Shown here: positions 1 to 11,684 of the stretch, in pieces
Numbering within the stretch: position 1 is the first letter of the stretch
Layout: each line of letters opens with the position of its first letter
Notes under the pieces: model-generated
Told to the model about the DNA's origin: nothing
The model's input: only the letters and a program-made list of their open reading frames with translations
Databases searched by the model: none
Program-made: the position numbers and the translations under genes
Assembly (NCBI GenBank): GCA_029298735.1
Contig: JANSLP010000053.1
Span: 1 to 64,000, forward strand
Reading direction: 5' to 3'
Source of the DNA: Ophiostoma sp. CBS 140.51
Lineage: Eukaryota; Ascomycota; Sordariomycetes; Ophiostomatales; Ophiostomataceae
DNA length: 64,000 bases

Positions 1-331
1 AGGGTAATCACTTATTCTACGTGGCATTCCTTGTAAACCTAAGAAATGTTGAGGGAAGAATGTTAAATTAACCCCTATAAATAAACTAAGAAATGAGAAA
101 AGACCTGCAAATGTGAGAATAAAAATAAAAGATATGATGCAAAATGCAGAATGCAAAAGAATGCAATACGAACGCTTGCGCAGTCCAGACTCCGGTGTTC
201 CCTTTCTTGTATCCTTGTCTATCATGCATGTGGGTATTCTCCTTCCGTGACCCCCTTTTCAACACACACCACTTACTCGTCTCTTCCTCTCCTCTCCTTT
301 CTCGTATCACTATGAGTGCCCTGCTTCCGCT
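1..331. other. 3' flank of the MFS transporter gene, no gene seen
   Basis: This stretch lies downstream of the transporter stop codon, which is on the minus strand. The first 180 bases are AT-rich and would hold its 3' untranslated region and polyadenylation site. Bases 180-310 are CT-rich on the plus strand. Short open frames on both strands show no recognisable protein. Confidence 0.5.
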
Positions 332-1834
332 CTACACACGGTGCACCTTGAAGACCCAAGTGAACTTGAGCAGGTAGCGGCAGTAGGACTCGCGGGGGGC
401 ACCGCTCTCCTCATTGGCAGCGTCCTCAAGCTGGTGCAGCTTCCAGGCGCGCAGCAGCCAGCCGGCAATAAAGGCCGCGATAAAGCATAAACCGGCAAAC
501 AGCTGGACGTGCAGGTAAGAGTCCTTACCCGTACCGGAGCGCAAACTGAGACCGATGACCTCGGCGCAGGTGGCGGGGGCAACGAGAACGATCCAAAGAA
601 CCGAAAGCGCCGAAGGCAGCAGGGGAACGCCGACAATCTCGGCGGTGACAGGGGCGACAGTGGCCCACAGAATACCGGCAAAGGCACCGAGCAGGGAGTA
701 GATAATGAGACCGGCAAAGTACTTGCCGGCAAAGATCCAAATAAAGAGGGCACCAACACCAGCCGTCAAAGTGCCGAGACTCATGACATTGATGCGGCCA
801 ACGGGATCGGATAGGAAGCCAATCATGGGACGGCCGAGACCCTGGGACAGGTTGAACATGGCGGCAACAATAGAGCCCTGGGCAGCCGTGCCACCGACAG
901 CCTCGGTGTAGTCGGGCAGCGAGAAGATGACGATAATGTAGCCGAAAATTGAGAAGAAGGCCCAGGTGATGAGCAGGACGTACTCGATGCGCTTCAGCAG
1001 GCTCAGGCGGAAAGGCACGTGGACAGAGCCGACAACCTTGTTGCGGTCGCGCACGATGATGACGCAGAACATGTTGACGGCAAAGGAGACAATGGCGAGG
1101 ATACGGAAAGCCCAGGCAAGGCTAATATTGCGAATCATGGCGTTGGTGGCCAGCGAGTAGGTGAGACCACCGAAGCCCGAGCCGGCGGTGCCCAGAGCAT
1201 TGGCGAACGAGCGGCGCTTAGTGAACCACTGGGGCACAATACCGACGGAGGCCACAAAGATGAAGCCCATGCCGATACCGAAAGCAACGCCCTGGCTCAG
1301 CAGCAGATGCCAAATCTTCTTGGTGAAGGAGGCACCGATAAAGGCAATTGTCTCGAAGAAGATGCCAATCAGCAGGGTCGGGCGAGTGCCGAGCTTGCCC
1401 ACGCTGACAGTCGACAGCGGCGAGACGAGCAGGGCAATGGATATCGACAAGCCACCGACAAAAGCGTAGGCGATAGGGCTGGCGTCGGGAAAGACATTAT
1501 TGTTGAGGAAGTAGGCGAGGAAGACGGCATAGGCCGAGTTGAGACCCCACGTGTGTGCGTTGAGCAGGAAAACGGCAAGCACGACGACCCAGCCATAACC
1601 ACCTTCCTTGAACTCTTCGACTGGCGCTTCTGTTGGCGGCTCGTTTCCGGTCGCGGCGGCGACGCCTGCAGCCTCAGCAGACACGCCCTCGTCCTGGTTT
1701 GAGTCGTTGTTGGTGGAATAGTCGTCGCTAGTTGGTAGGACCTGCTTCTCTTCGCTGGAGTCGGCCGAACCGGGAACTCGGCTGACGGGGTGGCCGTTGA
1801 ACGGCGCCGACGCCTTTTCGGAGGCGGCATACAT
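332..1834 (-). CDS. MFS monocarboxylate-type transporter
   Basis: Single-exon gene of 500 codons. The product is a major facilitator superfamily protein of the monocarboxylate transporter (SLC16-like, fungal Mch/Esbp6) group. After a hydrophilic Ser/Asp/Glu-rich N-terminal tail of about 75 residues comes EGGYGW (residues 77-82), which fits the family signature [DE]G[GS]xGW at the start of membrane helix 1. The rest is a run of about twelve hydrophobic segments with a central loop near RDRNKVVGSVHVPF, and a typical segment GRPMIGFLSDPVGR after helix 7-8. The start was taken at the ATG at 1834: the frame stays open for 70 more codons upstream, but those read as leader sequence and lack family character. 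Fungal members are often plasma-membrane or vacuolar and several are not true monocarboxylate carriers, so the substrate is unknown. No intron is needed. Confidence 0.9.
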   Translation of the reverse strand: MYAASEKASAPFNGHPVSRVPGSADSSEEKQVLPTSDDYSTNNDSNQDEGVSAEAAGVAAATGNEPPTEAPVEEFKEGGYGWVVVLAVFLLNAHTWGLNSAYAVFLAYFLNNNVFPDASPIAYAFVGGLSISIALLVSPLSTVSVGKLGTRPTLLIGIFFETIAFIGASFTKKIWHLLLSQGVAFGIGMGFIFVASVGIVPQWFTKRRSFANALGTAGSGFGGLTYSLATNAMIRNISLAWAFRILAIVSFAVNMFCVIIVRDRNKVVGSVHVPFRLSLLKRIEYVLLITWAFFSIFGYIIVIFSLPDYTEAVGGTAAQGSIVAAMFNLSQGLGRPMIGFLSDPVGRINVMSLGTLTAGVGALFIWIFAGKYFAGLIIYSLLGAFAGILWATVAPVTAEIVGVPLLPSALSVLWIVLVAPATCAEVIGLSLRSGTGKDSYLHVQLFAGLCFIAAFIAGWLLRAWKLHQLEDAANEESGAPRESYCRYLLKFTWVFKVHRV

Positions 1835-4800
1835 TTTTGTTGTGTGGGTTTTTGTGTGCGGGGACTGTGTAAGACGGTTGGTCGTACAACAAATTGTGGG
1901 AATTAAGAAATAATACAAAAGAAAACGACCAAAATTAACCAAACGGCGAAACAATATGGAAAGAAATGAATGAAAGACGAAGGAACAAGAAAAGAGAAAT
2001 GTGGATGTCGGCTGCGTGGCAGCGAAAAGAGGGTATGGAAACAACCTTGGGGTTGCGGTTGCCGGACGAGCGCTAGGAAGGCGTGCCGAGTTCCTGGATC
2101 GAGGAGATAGGGAAGGTGCAGTGTGGTGGGCAGGTGCGGCCAGAGACGGCGACTAGAAAGCGTGACTGACAATTGTTGGCCGACGCACTTTCAGTTCTTT
2201 ATATTATGGGGTAGGCGGCAGTAGCTTGTCGACGTCGAGTCTGAAGAAAGTAGCAGAAGTATTAACAGTGGGTGTGGTGTATTAATAGGAAGGAGCTGTT
2301 GAAGTGTATTGTTTGTCGATGATCAAGAAAGGAAAGAACGAACAGCAGGACCAACAGAAATAACAACGACCGCGATGAAGGGAAGAAGCGATGTCTATAT
2401 ATAATGTATGAAAAGAATAATACGACGAAAAGGGGGGAAGCTATTATGTAGTATGAGGGCTGCACTTATTGCAGATGCGCGTAGCGCAGCACAACACGGA
2501 GTGTGCCAGCTTGTTGACCGCGGTTTTCATTACTCAATGGAACGAAAACAGGCCCAACGGAGGCCAGTCGGTCAACTCAGAACTGTGGACGTCACATTCT
2601 GGCAGTTACAGTTGGAGAAGTGACTACGGAGTGTCTATTACAGCGAGGAAGGCGCATGGCCTGTCATGGGTATTGTGGACGCTGCCGACGCTAGAGTGAA
2701 ACAAAAAATGAAGAAAACAGAAGAATACAGCGAGGAGAAACTCCTTCCCGGCCTGTAAAAATCGATTACGAAAGATGATGGACAGTGATGGGCGGCCGAG
2801 TGTGGGAGGTTGAGTTGTGAAGCGTGTGCGGTACGAAACCGAACGGCGTGTTGAAAGAAAGTGACATTGAAAGAAAAAAAAAATTGAAAAAAGCGAAAAA
2901 AAAAAGCACAAAAAGCACTGCAAATTGACAGCAGAGGCGCTACTAGCATTGAGTCATGGCGAATAACCCGTGGATATAAGGAAATGCGGGGCGCGCCAAG
3001 AGAGAAAAGTCGAGGAGAAATAAAATAAAATAGGAAATAAAATACGAAAATAGGGGGGATCAAAGGAGAAGGAACCACCCAAAACTGGACAAAGCGCAGG
3101 CAAGAACGAACATGGGCAAGGGTCGGGGGAATTAGAACGACTCCCTATCTCCATTTCTCTCCAGACAAGGAAGGTGCAGCCTTTGCACCGAGATAACTGC
3201 TACTGCATTGTGAGCAGTGAGTATCAACTTGCACAGCGATGCCTCGGAGCCCTTCGACCATCCACAGTCATAATATTTACAGCACTCACTCTATCACACT
3301 CACACAAATTCACACACAACACCCAAAAACAAAGCTTAATGATCATGGCTGCCGATTAACGTGCAGGCACCAGAACGAATGCGGCGAGGTGGTGTGGGAA
3401 GAAGAGACAGTATGGAATGCACGAAAGTGATACCCAAATAGAGAAAATACAAACGGAGAAACCCAAATCACACTGGGTACAACACTACATAGAAAACCGT
3501 TGAATAGAAAATATGGTGGAGATCGCATCGGAAGCGACACTCGATTTAACAGGCTACATCCAGAACAACATCCAAAGCAACACACAAAATGCAAACGGCA
3601 ACATCCGGCCAATAATTGTGTCTCGGGTCTAAGAATCAGGCACGTCGACAAGGACATTGGTTTGTTGCGACGACGATGCAACTCTGAAAATTAAAAACAA
3701 AGGGACAGCAGCCTTGGCAGCAAGAGACGATATCGGCAGGCAACGATGTCGGGATATCTTTTACGGCGTACACACCCTCAACCGTTGCTTGTATTGAGTT
3801 TATGAAACGACACGACGATAATGGATGCCGTCTACCGTGGAGCCTTATGACTGTACAAATTGACACGAAAACGGCCCGAGGGATTGGGGACTGGTTTGGG
3901 ATGCGAGGGTGTGAGGGCATGCTCGACGGGTGCAACAACAATACGAAAATGGCGTATTATCCTACATGTGCCCTGCCCGCGGAAACGGTCGAGCCGTGGT
4001 GGCATCATTGAAATAGATATTGGACAATCTGGGACAAATTGGAAAAATTACTTGTTTGGGCTTCGGGTTCGTGTCCTCTTGCATCGTTCGAGATGACTGC
4101 CTATTGGGAACCAAAACGTCGTAAAAAGGAGACGAACGATAGCTTGGCAATCTCCGGGACGTATGCTCGGCGGAAAAAGGATAAACCATCGGGGCCACCG
4201 TTACAGGCCGAGACGAGAATAGCAAAGATTGAATTGGCACGAAATTTTCATCATTTTCTCCCAAAAGTAAGCCGCCCCGAACGGAGACGGAGCGTCGACG
4301 ACAAGGGCGGAACGGAGTGCTTGGCTTTTTGGAGTGGAGCCAGACACAAAGAGGCCTGGACCAAGACATGGGCCGCCTGAAAATAAGGCGTGCATAGCGT
4401 GGGCAAACCACACGGCCCGCTAGCCAGCTTTCGCTTTCAGGCGGCACCATCACTCTCTGGGCAGCAGCCACCCACTGAAAAGGACCTGACAGCTGCTGAT
4501 TCATCCTTAACTCCCCGAAAAAACCGGCACCCTGGTCCCGCGCCAAAAGGGCGTTTTATGGGTGTGTTGGCGCAGTTGGGTAGCAGTCGTCTTGCAGCGT
4601 GTTTCCAGTGTAGTGGAGGGCGTTGACCGCGTTGCCGGCGTGTCATTTTGCCGATGGCCGGATTTGCTCTTCACAAAACATCTCGAAACAAATCACCAAT
4701 GATGTCAAATCAAACCGAACCAAGATCAATACAACTTGACGGAGCAACAACAGAAACTGAGATCCCTGGAAGGACGACGTACATCGGGGTTTGCCAACGC

Positions 4801-5133
4801 CAGAGTCTTTCCTGAACAAGCAATAAACATCGCGTTCCTTGCATCGGACCCATGAACAATCGCCGGCACTCTGGCCCGAGCTGAAAAGAAAGGGCGTCAA
4901 ATGGATTGTTGTTCACGACGTTTTGACGTCCAGTCGATTGCCCTGTCTACGGCCCATTGGCCAATGCCACGCAAGCCTTCACAGAAAACGCCGTCTACCG
5001 GCCTGCAGCCTTGCTCGCCGAAGCGGCGGAGATGCAGAAAACGGTCTCCACAACCTGTCTTCAAACCTCAAAGGCACCGTGCCTGACCCGAACCAGACAA
5101 GCTGCCCTCCATCGTCCCTTGTGTCGAAGGAAT

Positions 5134-5232
5134 ATCAGCTGTCACGGAAGGCCAAGTGCCGGACGCCTCCTTTTCTCTGTGCAACCTTGCCGGTGTCCAG
5201 AAGAATAAAAAGAAAATCAGCTGTCATGGAAG
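5134..5232 (+). repeat. direct 17-mer pair ATCAGCTGTCA(C/T)GGAAG
   Basis: The word occurs at 5134-5150 and 5216-5232 with one mismatch. The second copy is followed by TGACAG, so CTGTCA (5221-5226) and TGACAG (5234-5239) can pair around a 7-base loop. It could be a duplicated binding site in the transporter/LIM intergenic region; no function is assigned. Confidence 0.35.
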
Positions 5233-5883
5233 CTGACAGTCCCGGAGCCGGGAGGCCGATGTTCAGTTATTTTGTGGATTTTTGTTTTGTTGGGACGCGC
5301 CAAAATGTGTTGCCAAGCCGCAAGACGGCAAAGTGGCTGCAGATTCAGAATAATGATAAGCCCTTGTGCTGCAGCCTGCAGTGCAAGCATAAAGAGGAAG
5401 CATAAGAAAACGTGCATACAAAAGTGCACGCAGAAAGGAAGCATGTGCAGTATCCACTCTTTGCACAGCATTGGGCCCTCCCTTTTGGGCACTCTGAGAA
5501 AAGTGGACCATTGACAGAGACGTGACAAAACATCAACACAGACGGCGGAGAGAAAGACGAACGAGATCACAACTCACAACGGACAATTTGGCGGACGAAA
5601 CTTCCGGTGCGGGCTCTGCCTGTTTATCGGCTCTCTCCCTTTGTCGGATGAAGTCCAGCCGTGTAAATCGGATGTCTCTTTGAGAGGCGGTAAAGACTGA
5701 GTCTCCCGCACGGGAACCTGGCCATCTCATGATACGTCAAAGCGGCATGAGATAAAGCTCAGGCATCTCAATGAGCCCGTCTAGATCCTGTCAGGCAGCG
5801 AGTTAAAAGGGTATGTCTATCGAGCATCGTGTGTGCAATGCTTGAAGGTCCAGGGTCCCCATCCCCTTTCCTGTGAAGTAGTG

Positions 5884-5893
5884 ATCACGTGAT
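5884..5893. promoter_or_regulatory. palindromic E-box ATCACGTGAT
   Basis: Perfect 10-bp palindrome with CACGTG core, the class of site bound by fungal bHLH factors such as Cbf1/Pho4-type proteins. It lies 1.07 kb upstream of the LIM-gene start codon. An overlapping GTGATCAC palindrome starts at 5881. Function is inferred from the motif only. Confidence 0.35.
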
Positions 5894-6961
5894 ACAAAAT
5901 ATCGTAACGTCGGTTATGATCCGAGGTGACGTTTGTTGGTGGCATTATTTTGATCGCGAGGCATGGTAACTGTCAGTCGCGATCGGTCTAGCGCATCTTT
6001 GCTTCAGCTCGGCGCGGGATTGTTTTGTTTCGGTCGCGACTCTGTCGTCCAAGATCGAGAAAATCGTGAACAGCAGATCGCTGCCTCGCCTGTGTTTTAG
6101 CGTGCAATCAGTATGAAATCAGTGTGCAATCTGCAATTACGTAGCACTCTGGTGCGTCGCAGGCACGCATTTTACAGTGGCACCCAGCGAATAAAAGGAT
6201 TATGCTGCAGGTCGAAATAACGCCCAAAATCCCCAGCCTGGCCCACTTGGCCCAATAGGAAGGAGCCAAGGAGCCGCAGTTGTCTAGTCAACCGCGCACA
6301 ATGGGGTAAATAAACCCAAATGACCGGGGTCCTCTTATTTTCTGTATTTTATTGTGGCCCAAATATTGGAAAGGGTTGCAATAGCATTAGGAGAGGAAAG
6401 CACGGCCGATATTGGCAGGCGCAATTACCCAAAACAACCAAAATCGGTGCAGAACGACCAGGCCACGAAAAAAGGAGTCACTTCTGCTGTCTTCGCTTTT
6501 TCACGCCTCACAAACCCAAGACAACACACAACGGACCACAACAACACATACTTCCAGCCACCTGCGCACGAAAACAGAACTGTCGCCTGCACTCCTTTGT
6601 CTCCATCGTCACCGCTTCGCTTCGCTCACCGCCCGGCCGCCACAGCCCTGTCTCACATACAGACACTGTTTGTGCTCTCTTTTTCTCTTTTCTTTGCCTT
6701 CTTCCGCCTCATCGTCTGCCCCAGCAACCTGCCGTGCACTTTGTAAACAACAGCCTCTTTTCTTCTCTCAACTTCTTTTTTGGAACCAACTATTCACTGC
6801 CAACATCACGAACAACTACTCTTTCCTTTCCTTGTATCTGTCCCGCGATCAACTCCGTGTCTCTTTGTTTACTTTCATCTAGAGCTTCTTCTGCCTTCTC
6901 CCCGTCCTCTTTGTGCCAACAACCTCCACATCCCAACATCTCCTTCTCTTCATTGCCCGCC

Positions 6962-9900
6962 ATGTCGACCGTGTCGGCCCGCGGCAAGCCGAAAGACCGG
7001 ACGCCGTCCGGCAACTACATGTCCAATGACCAGTTTGGTAAGTAGCAACTGTGAAGAAAAGTAGACGTTCAGACGTGCACGGGAACCTCGTCTAACAACA
7101 GACAGCAAACTACCTCGCCGACCTGCGCAACACCCGTATTGCACGACCTGGCGGTGCCTGTCCGCTGCCGTCCAGTAGTGGAAGCTCTTCTCGCCGCGAC
7201 TCTGGCCGTGTCTCTATTGGCAGCCGTGTCTCGTTTGGCGCCTCCACTGTCGCCGCCGCCGCCGCCGCCGCCGATGCCTTCAACTCCTCGTCCTCACACA
7301 GCCGCTCCAACTCCGATGCTCCGTCAAAAGCTCCCTCTGTCTCCGGCCGCCCTTCACTAGGTGGCCACTCCATTGCTGGCAGTGTCTCCTCGCGCTACTC
7401 CACTATTAACGGCCGTGGCCGGGACTACTACCCAGACACTGCTGCCACAACACCCACATCATCAGCAGCACCCTCTGCCCGGCCACTGCGGCCAGACGAG
7501 GTTGTGCCCACCGACACCTACATGGAGCGTGGCCAGCGCTGGATGGAGAAGGAAGAGGTCGTGTCGCTACGCCATGCGCTCGAGGATATGGACCTCAAGC
7601 AGCAGGACAAGGCGGCAGAATCGGGTGGTGCGGTATCCATGATTCCCACACCCGGCAGCGACGCTGACCCTGACGACCAACGCATCTATGCTGCTGCGCT
7701 CGACGAGGCTGCAGAGCTCGTCTGGAAGCACCAGAACGGCGTCAAGGCCCCCGAGCCGGGAGCACCCTACCAGTACAAGAACCATCTGCGCAAGAACAGC
7801 TACGCCCATGCCCGCACTGCTAGCGTCGGTCGGTATGGAAACGATATTGTGCCCAGTGGTCTTGCACGGGACCCGGGTTCGCGCTCGGTTTCGGGCAGCT
7901 CTGCCGCCTCCTCTGTTGATGCATCTGGCTCGCGTCGCAGCCGTCACTCCTTCGGTTCCACTCGTGTTGTTAGCAATGGTAGCAGTGGCACCAACAGTGC
8001 TCGCCAGAGTCTTGACCAGGCCCGGGACACCACCTCATATGTTCCTGCGGTACCTGCTTCTGGTGGTTCTCTTCGCTCCAAGGCCTACAAGGGCCTTGCT
8101 GGTGGTCCCCGCCCCATGGTGTATGCCTCCTCCTCTTCCTCCTCAGCCGCTGCCAACAGCAAAGCAGCCGCCGCTGGCCGCCGCCGTAGTAGCATGAAGC
8201 GCAACATCAGCGGTGAGATCGAGAAGCCTTTCTCGGGTGATCAGATCTACGAGGAGCCTGAGACATCCACACCAGACAAGCGGGCCAAGACCAGAGCGGC
8301 CATGGACATTAGCGGCGGCGGCAGCGTCCTCCAGGCGAAGCCCGATAGTGTTGTCAACGACAACAATGTCACCGACACACCTACTGGTCTCTCTAAGCTG
8401 GTCTCCCGCTATGAAATCCACCGCAACCCCCCCTCGCAGTCGCGGAACCCTCAGTACACGGTGAACAGTGATGCAGACACGCCGCAGGACAAGAAGAGCA
8501 GCGCCACCCCAGCCCTAGACGGGCCTCGCAAAAACGGTGTAGAGATCCGCAGCGATGACATCCGCGAAGCCACCAGCATGAAGCTGAAGGACCGCAACCC
8601 CAAACTCCCTACCCCGTCGTTTGTCAGCGATGCCCCGGGACGGCCCATTGTAAGCTTTGATGCCAACTGGAAAGACCCAGCCCAGGTTGAGCCACCAGCG
8701 GACAAAGCGGCTACTGATGCAAAGCCAGGCGTCCGGGAGACGAACTTCCCCAGCAATGTCCCAAGTGCCCCCAGTAGTAGCACCTCAACCGGTCCCTTTC
8801 AAAAGATTCGGAAAATCAGCCCCAAGAACATCTTCGCCCGGCGGAACCAGCAGCAGCAACTACGACAGCAACAACAAGAAGAGCAACGCAAACAACAAAC
8901 TGCGCCGGCCGTTGCTGTCACGCCTCCTACGGATTTTCGGTCGCCACCGCCTATCACGCCGCAACAGCAGCAGCAGCCATACGTCAGCCAACACCAACAG
9001 CACCGACAACAACAACAACACCAGCAGCAGCAGCCGCGCCCGCAAGCACGTAACATTTTCAGTCGGCCCCCCGCTATTCAAGTAAACGATGCTCCTTCGG
9101 TGCCGGCTGTGGTGCCTGCTGTGGTGCCGACAATTTGTGTCTCGGAAGAACCATCACCAGCACCTCCGTCACGCTCGCCTATGCCCATGTCTATGCCTAT
9201 CCCAACCATTGCAGTGTCTGAGGATCTGACTCCCTCGGCACCTGCCTCACGGCCACAGCCTGCGCCTCCGATTCCTACTATCGTCCTGCCCGGTGACGAC
9301 GATGAACCGCCCGCCCCTGCTCCCGCCCCTTCTCACAGGTCCAATGTGCCAGACATCCTGGTACCTGGCTATGGCAGAAATATTCGTGGCCCAGCTGCCC
9401 CGCCAGCACCACCTGTTCCTATCATTGTGACCCCCGACGACAACACCAGCTCGGCACCAGCCCCGCCAGTCATCATCACAACACCAGCCTCGACGACAAC
9501 CTCCTCTTCGGCACGACCTCTTCCGACACCCGCTGCTCGTTCCGGAGGTAACCACGCACCTCGCAGCCACTGGTCACGTGCCCACTCTAACCATCCTGCT
9601 ACGCCTGCCTCCTCGACGGGTAGTGTTTCAGGTAGCCGTGCCACGGCTCGTTGCCACGAGTGCCGGTATCCCATTGAGGGTCGTTTTATTGCACTGGCCG
9701 GGCTGCCTGGTGCCGCAAGCAACGGTAGCAATGGTTCTGAGCGGTTCCACCCTCAGTGCTTCCGCTGCTATTCGTGTGGTACGGGTCTGGAAGCTCTTGA
9801 GATCTCACCTGAGCCTGATGAGTTTCGAAATGCCCGCCTCCATCGTATCGCCCGGCGTGCCCGTGGTGAGATTCTGGAGGAGGCCCCGGGTGAGACCATG

Positions 9901-10350
9901 GGTGAGGACGGTGACGACCGCCTGCGTTTCTTCTGCCATCTGGACTGGCATGAGTTGTTTGCACCGCGCTGCAAGCACTGCACCACACCCATTGTCGGTG
10001 AGCACGTCGTGGCTCTTGGAGAACACTGGCATGTCGGTCACTTCTTCTGTGCTGAGTGCGGCGACCCGTTTGGGCCCGGTGCCACGCACATTGAAAAGGA
10101 CGGCTATGCCTGGTGTGTTTCTTGCCAGACCCGCCGTACAGAGCGTCGGGCGCCCAAGTGCAGGGCTTGTGGGAAGGCCGTCATTGGGCAGTACGTGCAG
10201 GCGCTGGCCGCCGAGTGGCACGACGACTGTTTCCGTTGTGCGGTCTGCAGCGGTGGCTTCGATGATGGCCAGATCTTTCCGCGTGAGGGTAATGGTGGGC
10301 TGATGCAGGTCGTCTGTACCCGCTGCCGACAGCGTGAGCTGAAGGCGTAA
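6962..10350 (+). CDS. three-LIM-domain protein, paxillin-like
   Basis: Two exons, 6962-7037 and 7106-10350 (intron 7038-7105, GTAAGT donor), give 1106 residues starting MSTVSARGKPKDRT. Three zinc-binding LIM domains sit at the C-terminus: about 875-975 (starting CHEC, with a long loop), 981-1032 (CKHC...CVSC) and 1044-1101 (CRAC...CTRC). The preceding 850 residues are low-complexity, rich in Ser, Pro and Ala, with a Gln-rich block near 606-670. No RhoGAP, homeobox or kinase domain is visible, which argues against Rga-type proteins. The layout (long disordered N-terminus, tandem C-terminal LIMs) resembles fungal paxillin-like proteins (Pxl1), which act in polarised growth and cytokinesis. Orthology is inferred. 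A long CT-rich leader precedes the start, and the exon join is fixed by reading phase. Confidence 0.88.
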
Positions 10351-10919
10351 CTGAAGTTGAACTGGGACGATAGTGGAAGGGGTGGCGAGCTAAAGGTGTG
10401 AGAAGAGTGAAGTAATGAGGAGGTTGGACTAGACTTTTGGATGATTTGATTTTGCTTTGATTTTTGCTTTGATTTTTGCTTTGATCTTTGGTCTGGTTTT
10501 TATTCGCATAGTTTGGCTTGCTGGAAGCGCGTTTTGTTTGATCTTTTCGGATCTTGCTTTTGCTTTTATTTTGCGTTGCACGTGTCTTCTTTGATGCAGT
10601 TCACGTTCAAGATTTGATGATCCACGTATGCCTTATGGTTTGCATGAATACAACGTTTGTACTTCCACCTTTTGAAATTGAGTGTACACATCTTCACAAG
10701 TGATTGCAGCGCAACAAGTGTAGAAGATCACTTAAGATTTGGATTTGTCCAGCACAGGCCGTACCCTGGATTTAAAAAGGTGTGTGTATATCGCCTCCCG
10801 GAACTCCGTCTCATCCTCTGCCGTCCGCCCCCTCTTGCCATCGCATCTCTCGATCTAATACATCACCGTAGTAGATGTCCCGTATTTCTTCACTAACGCC
10901 TAAAGCCGTTTCTCCTCCC
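10351..10919. other. convergent 3' region between the LIM-protein and SUMO genes
   Basis: The two genes end facing each other 569 bases apart. The LIM-side half is T-rich and holds the 12-nt tandem repeat at 10448-10482. The remainder shows no open frame of interest and would carry both 3' ends. Confidence 0.5.
10448..10482 (+). repeat. 12-nt tandem repeat GATTTTTGCTTT, three copies
   Basis: Copies at 10448-10458 (one T short), 10459-10470 and 10471-10482, followed by degenerate GATC/GCTTTT-rich sequence to about 10570. It lies about 100 bases after the LIM stop codon, so probably in the 3' untranslated region. It is U-rich in the transcript sense. Confidence 0.8.
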
Positions 10920-11367
10920 CTAGTTGTTGCTACCACCAAGCTGTTCTTGGTGCACCTCCAGCGTGTCCGAGTCCTGCATTTCCAGCTGTCAAATTTGTTA
11001 GCGATATGATCGTAAAGAAGAGGCATTTTCCTTGCCTGCGCGTACTTGTAGCGTTCGTAGGGGTTGTTCGCTTGTCTTCGCACCACCATTGGGGTAAAGT
11101 TTTGCTTACCGTATCCGGCGTGTCGCTTGGCTGCACGCGCTGGCCGTCAAAGAGGAACCGCACAGACGACAATGACTTGCCCTGCCGGTCGCAGAATGCA
11201 GCCATGAGCTTCTCCAGCTTCGTCGTCCGCTTGATCTTGAAAAACACCTCGTTGTTGTTGTCCGTCACTTTGATGTTGAGGTGCTCGACGGGGGCCGGGC
11301 CGGCATCGCCGTTGCTAGCAGTGGCGTCCTTGTTCTCGACGGGGTTGGGGGTGTTCGTTTCCGACAT
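10920..11367 (-). CDS. SMT3: SUMO (ubiquitin-like modifier)
   Basis: Exon 1 is 11367-11110 (86 codons) and exon 2 is 10985-10920. The 124-nt intron (10986-11109) has a GTAAGC donor and a GCTAAC branch before CAG. The 107-residue product begins MSETNTPNPVENKD. It has the ubiquitin-like fold core (LNIKVTDNNNEVFFKIK, then KLMAAFCDRQGKS and VRFLFDGQRVQPSDTP) and ends LEVHQEQLGGSNN. The di-glycine is at residues 103-104; the three residues SNN would be removed by a Ulp1-type protease to give the conjugatable form. SUMO is covalently attached to lysines of nuclear proteins through E1 (Aos1-Uba2) and Ubc9. Length, sequence and the GG terminus leave little doubt. The gene is convergent with the LIM-protein gene and has a likely intron in its 5' untranslated region. 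Confidence 0.97.
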
Positions 11368-11398
11368 TGTAGTGGTGGTGGAGATGAAGAAAGGATTA

Positions 11399-11684
11399 CT
11401 ACAAAAGAACTGTTAGTTGTGGTCTCTCCCATAATCTCGTGGCGTCTCTCAGTATTTATAGTCCCGCTCGCGGCCGCGCGGGGCTGCTGCCTAGCAAAAG
11501 GCACAGTAGCACACGGAAGAGACGGAGGGAACTGCCGGTTGGGCTGAGTTCCGTCTGCCCTTTCTATCGTCACCCTCTTCTCTCTGAACGATGCGGACGC
11601 GCCCCTCCATCATCTCGGCGGGGTGCGCAGAATGCATGAAACAGCGGGCTTTGATTCCCGTGACTGTCTGCTGATATAACTCAC
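11399..11684 (-). other. probable intron in the SUMO 5' untranslated region
   Basis: On the minus strand ACG|GTGAGT at 11684 and CTAACAG...TTTTGTAG ending at 11399 form a well-matched donor, branch point and acceptor pair, 286 nt apart. The acceptor is 31 bases before the SUMO start codon. No transcript evidence is available here, so the pairing is inferred. Confidence 0.5.

Larger units (their letters stand above)
1835..6961. other. 5.1-kb divergent intergenic region, no gene recognised
   Basis: The region separates the divergently transcribed transporter and LIM-protein genes. The minus-strand leader of the transporter lies at about 1835-2200, and the CT-rich plus-strand leader of the LIM gene at about 6470-6961. 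The longest internal frame (4839-5405, 188 codons) has no recognisable domain or convincing codon bias. Bases 2870-3060 are purine-rich with A-runs. A palindromic E-box lies at 5884-5893 and a duplicated 17-mer at 5134/5216. I see no RNA gene or transposon. Confidence 0.5.

Noticed and set aside
1019..1702. 227-codon plus-strand frame
   Set aside because: Antisense shadow of the MFS transporter gene.
6320..7045. 241-codon plus-strand frame ending in the LIM start region
   Set aside because: It is in frame with the LIM start but the part upstream of 6962 is leader-like; the protein start MSTVSARGKPKD has gene-like context.
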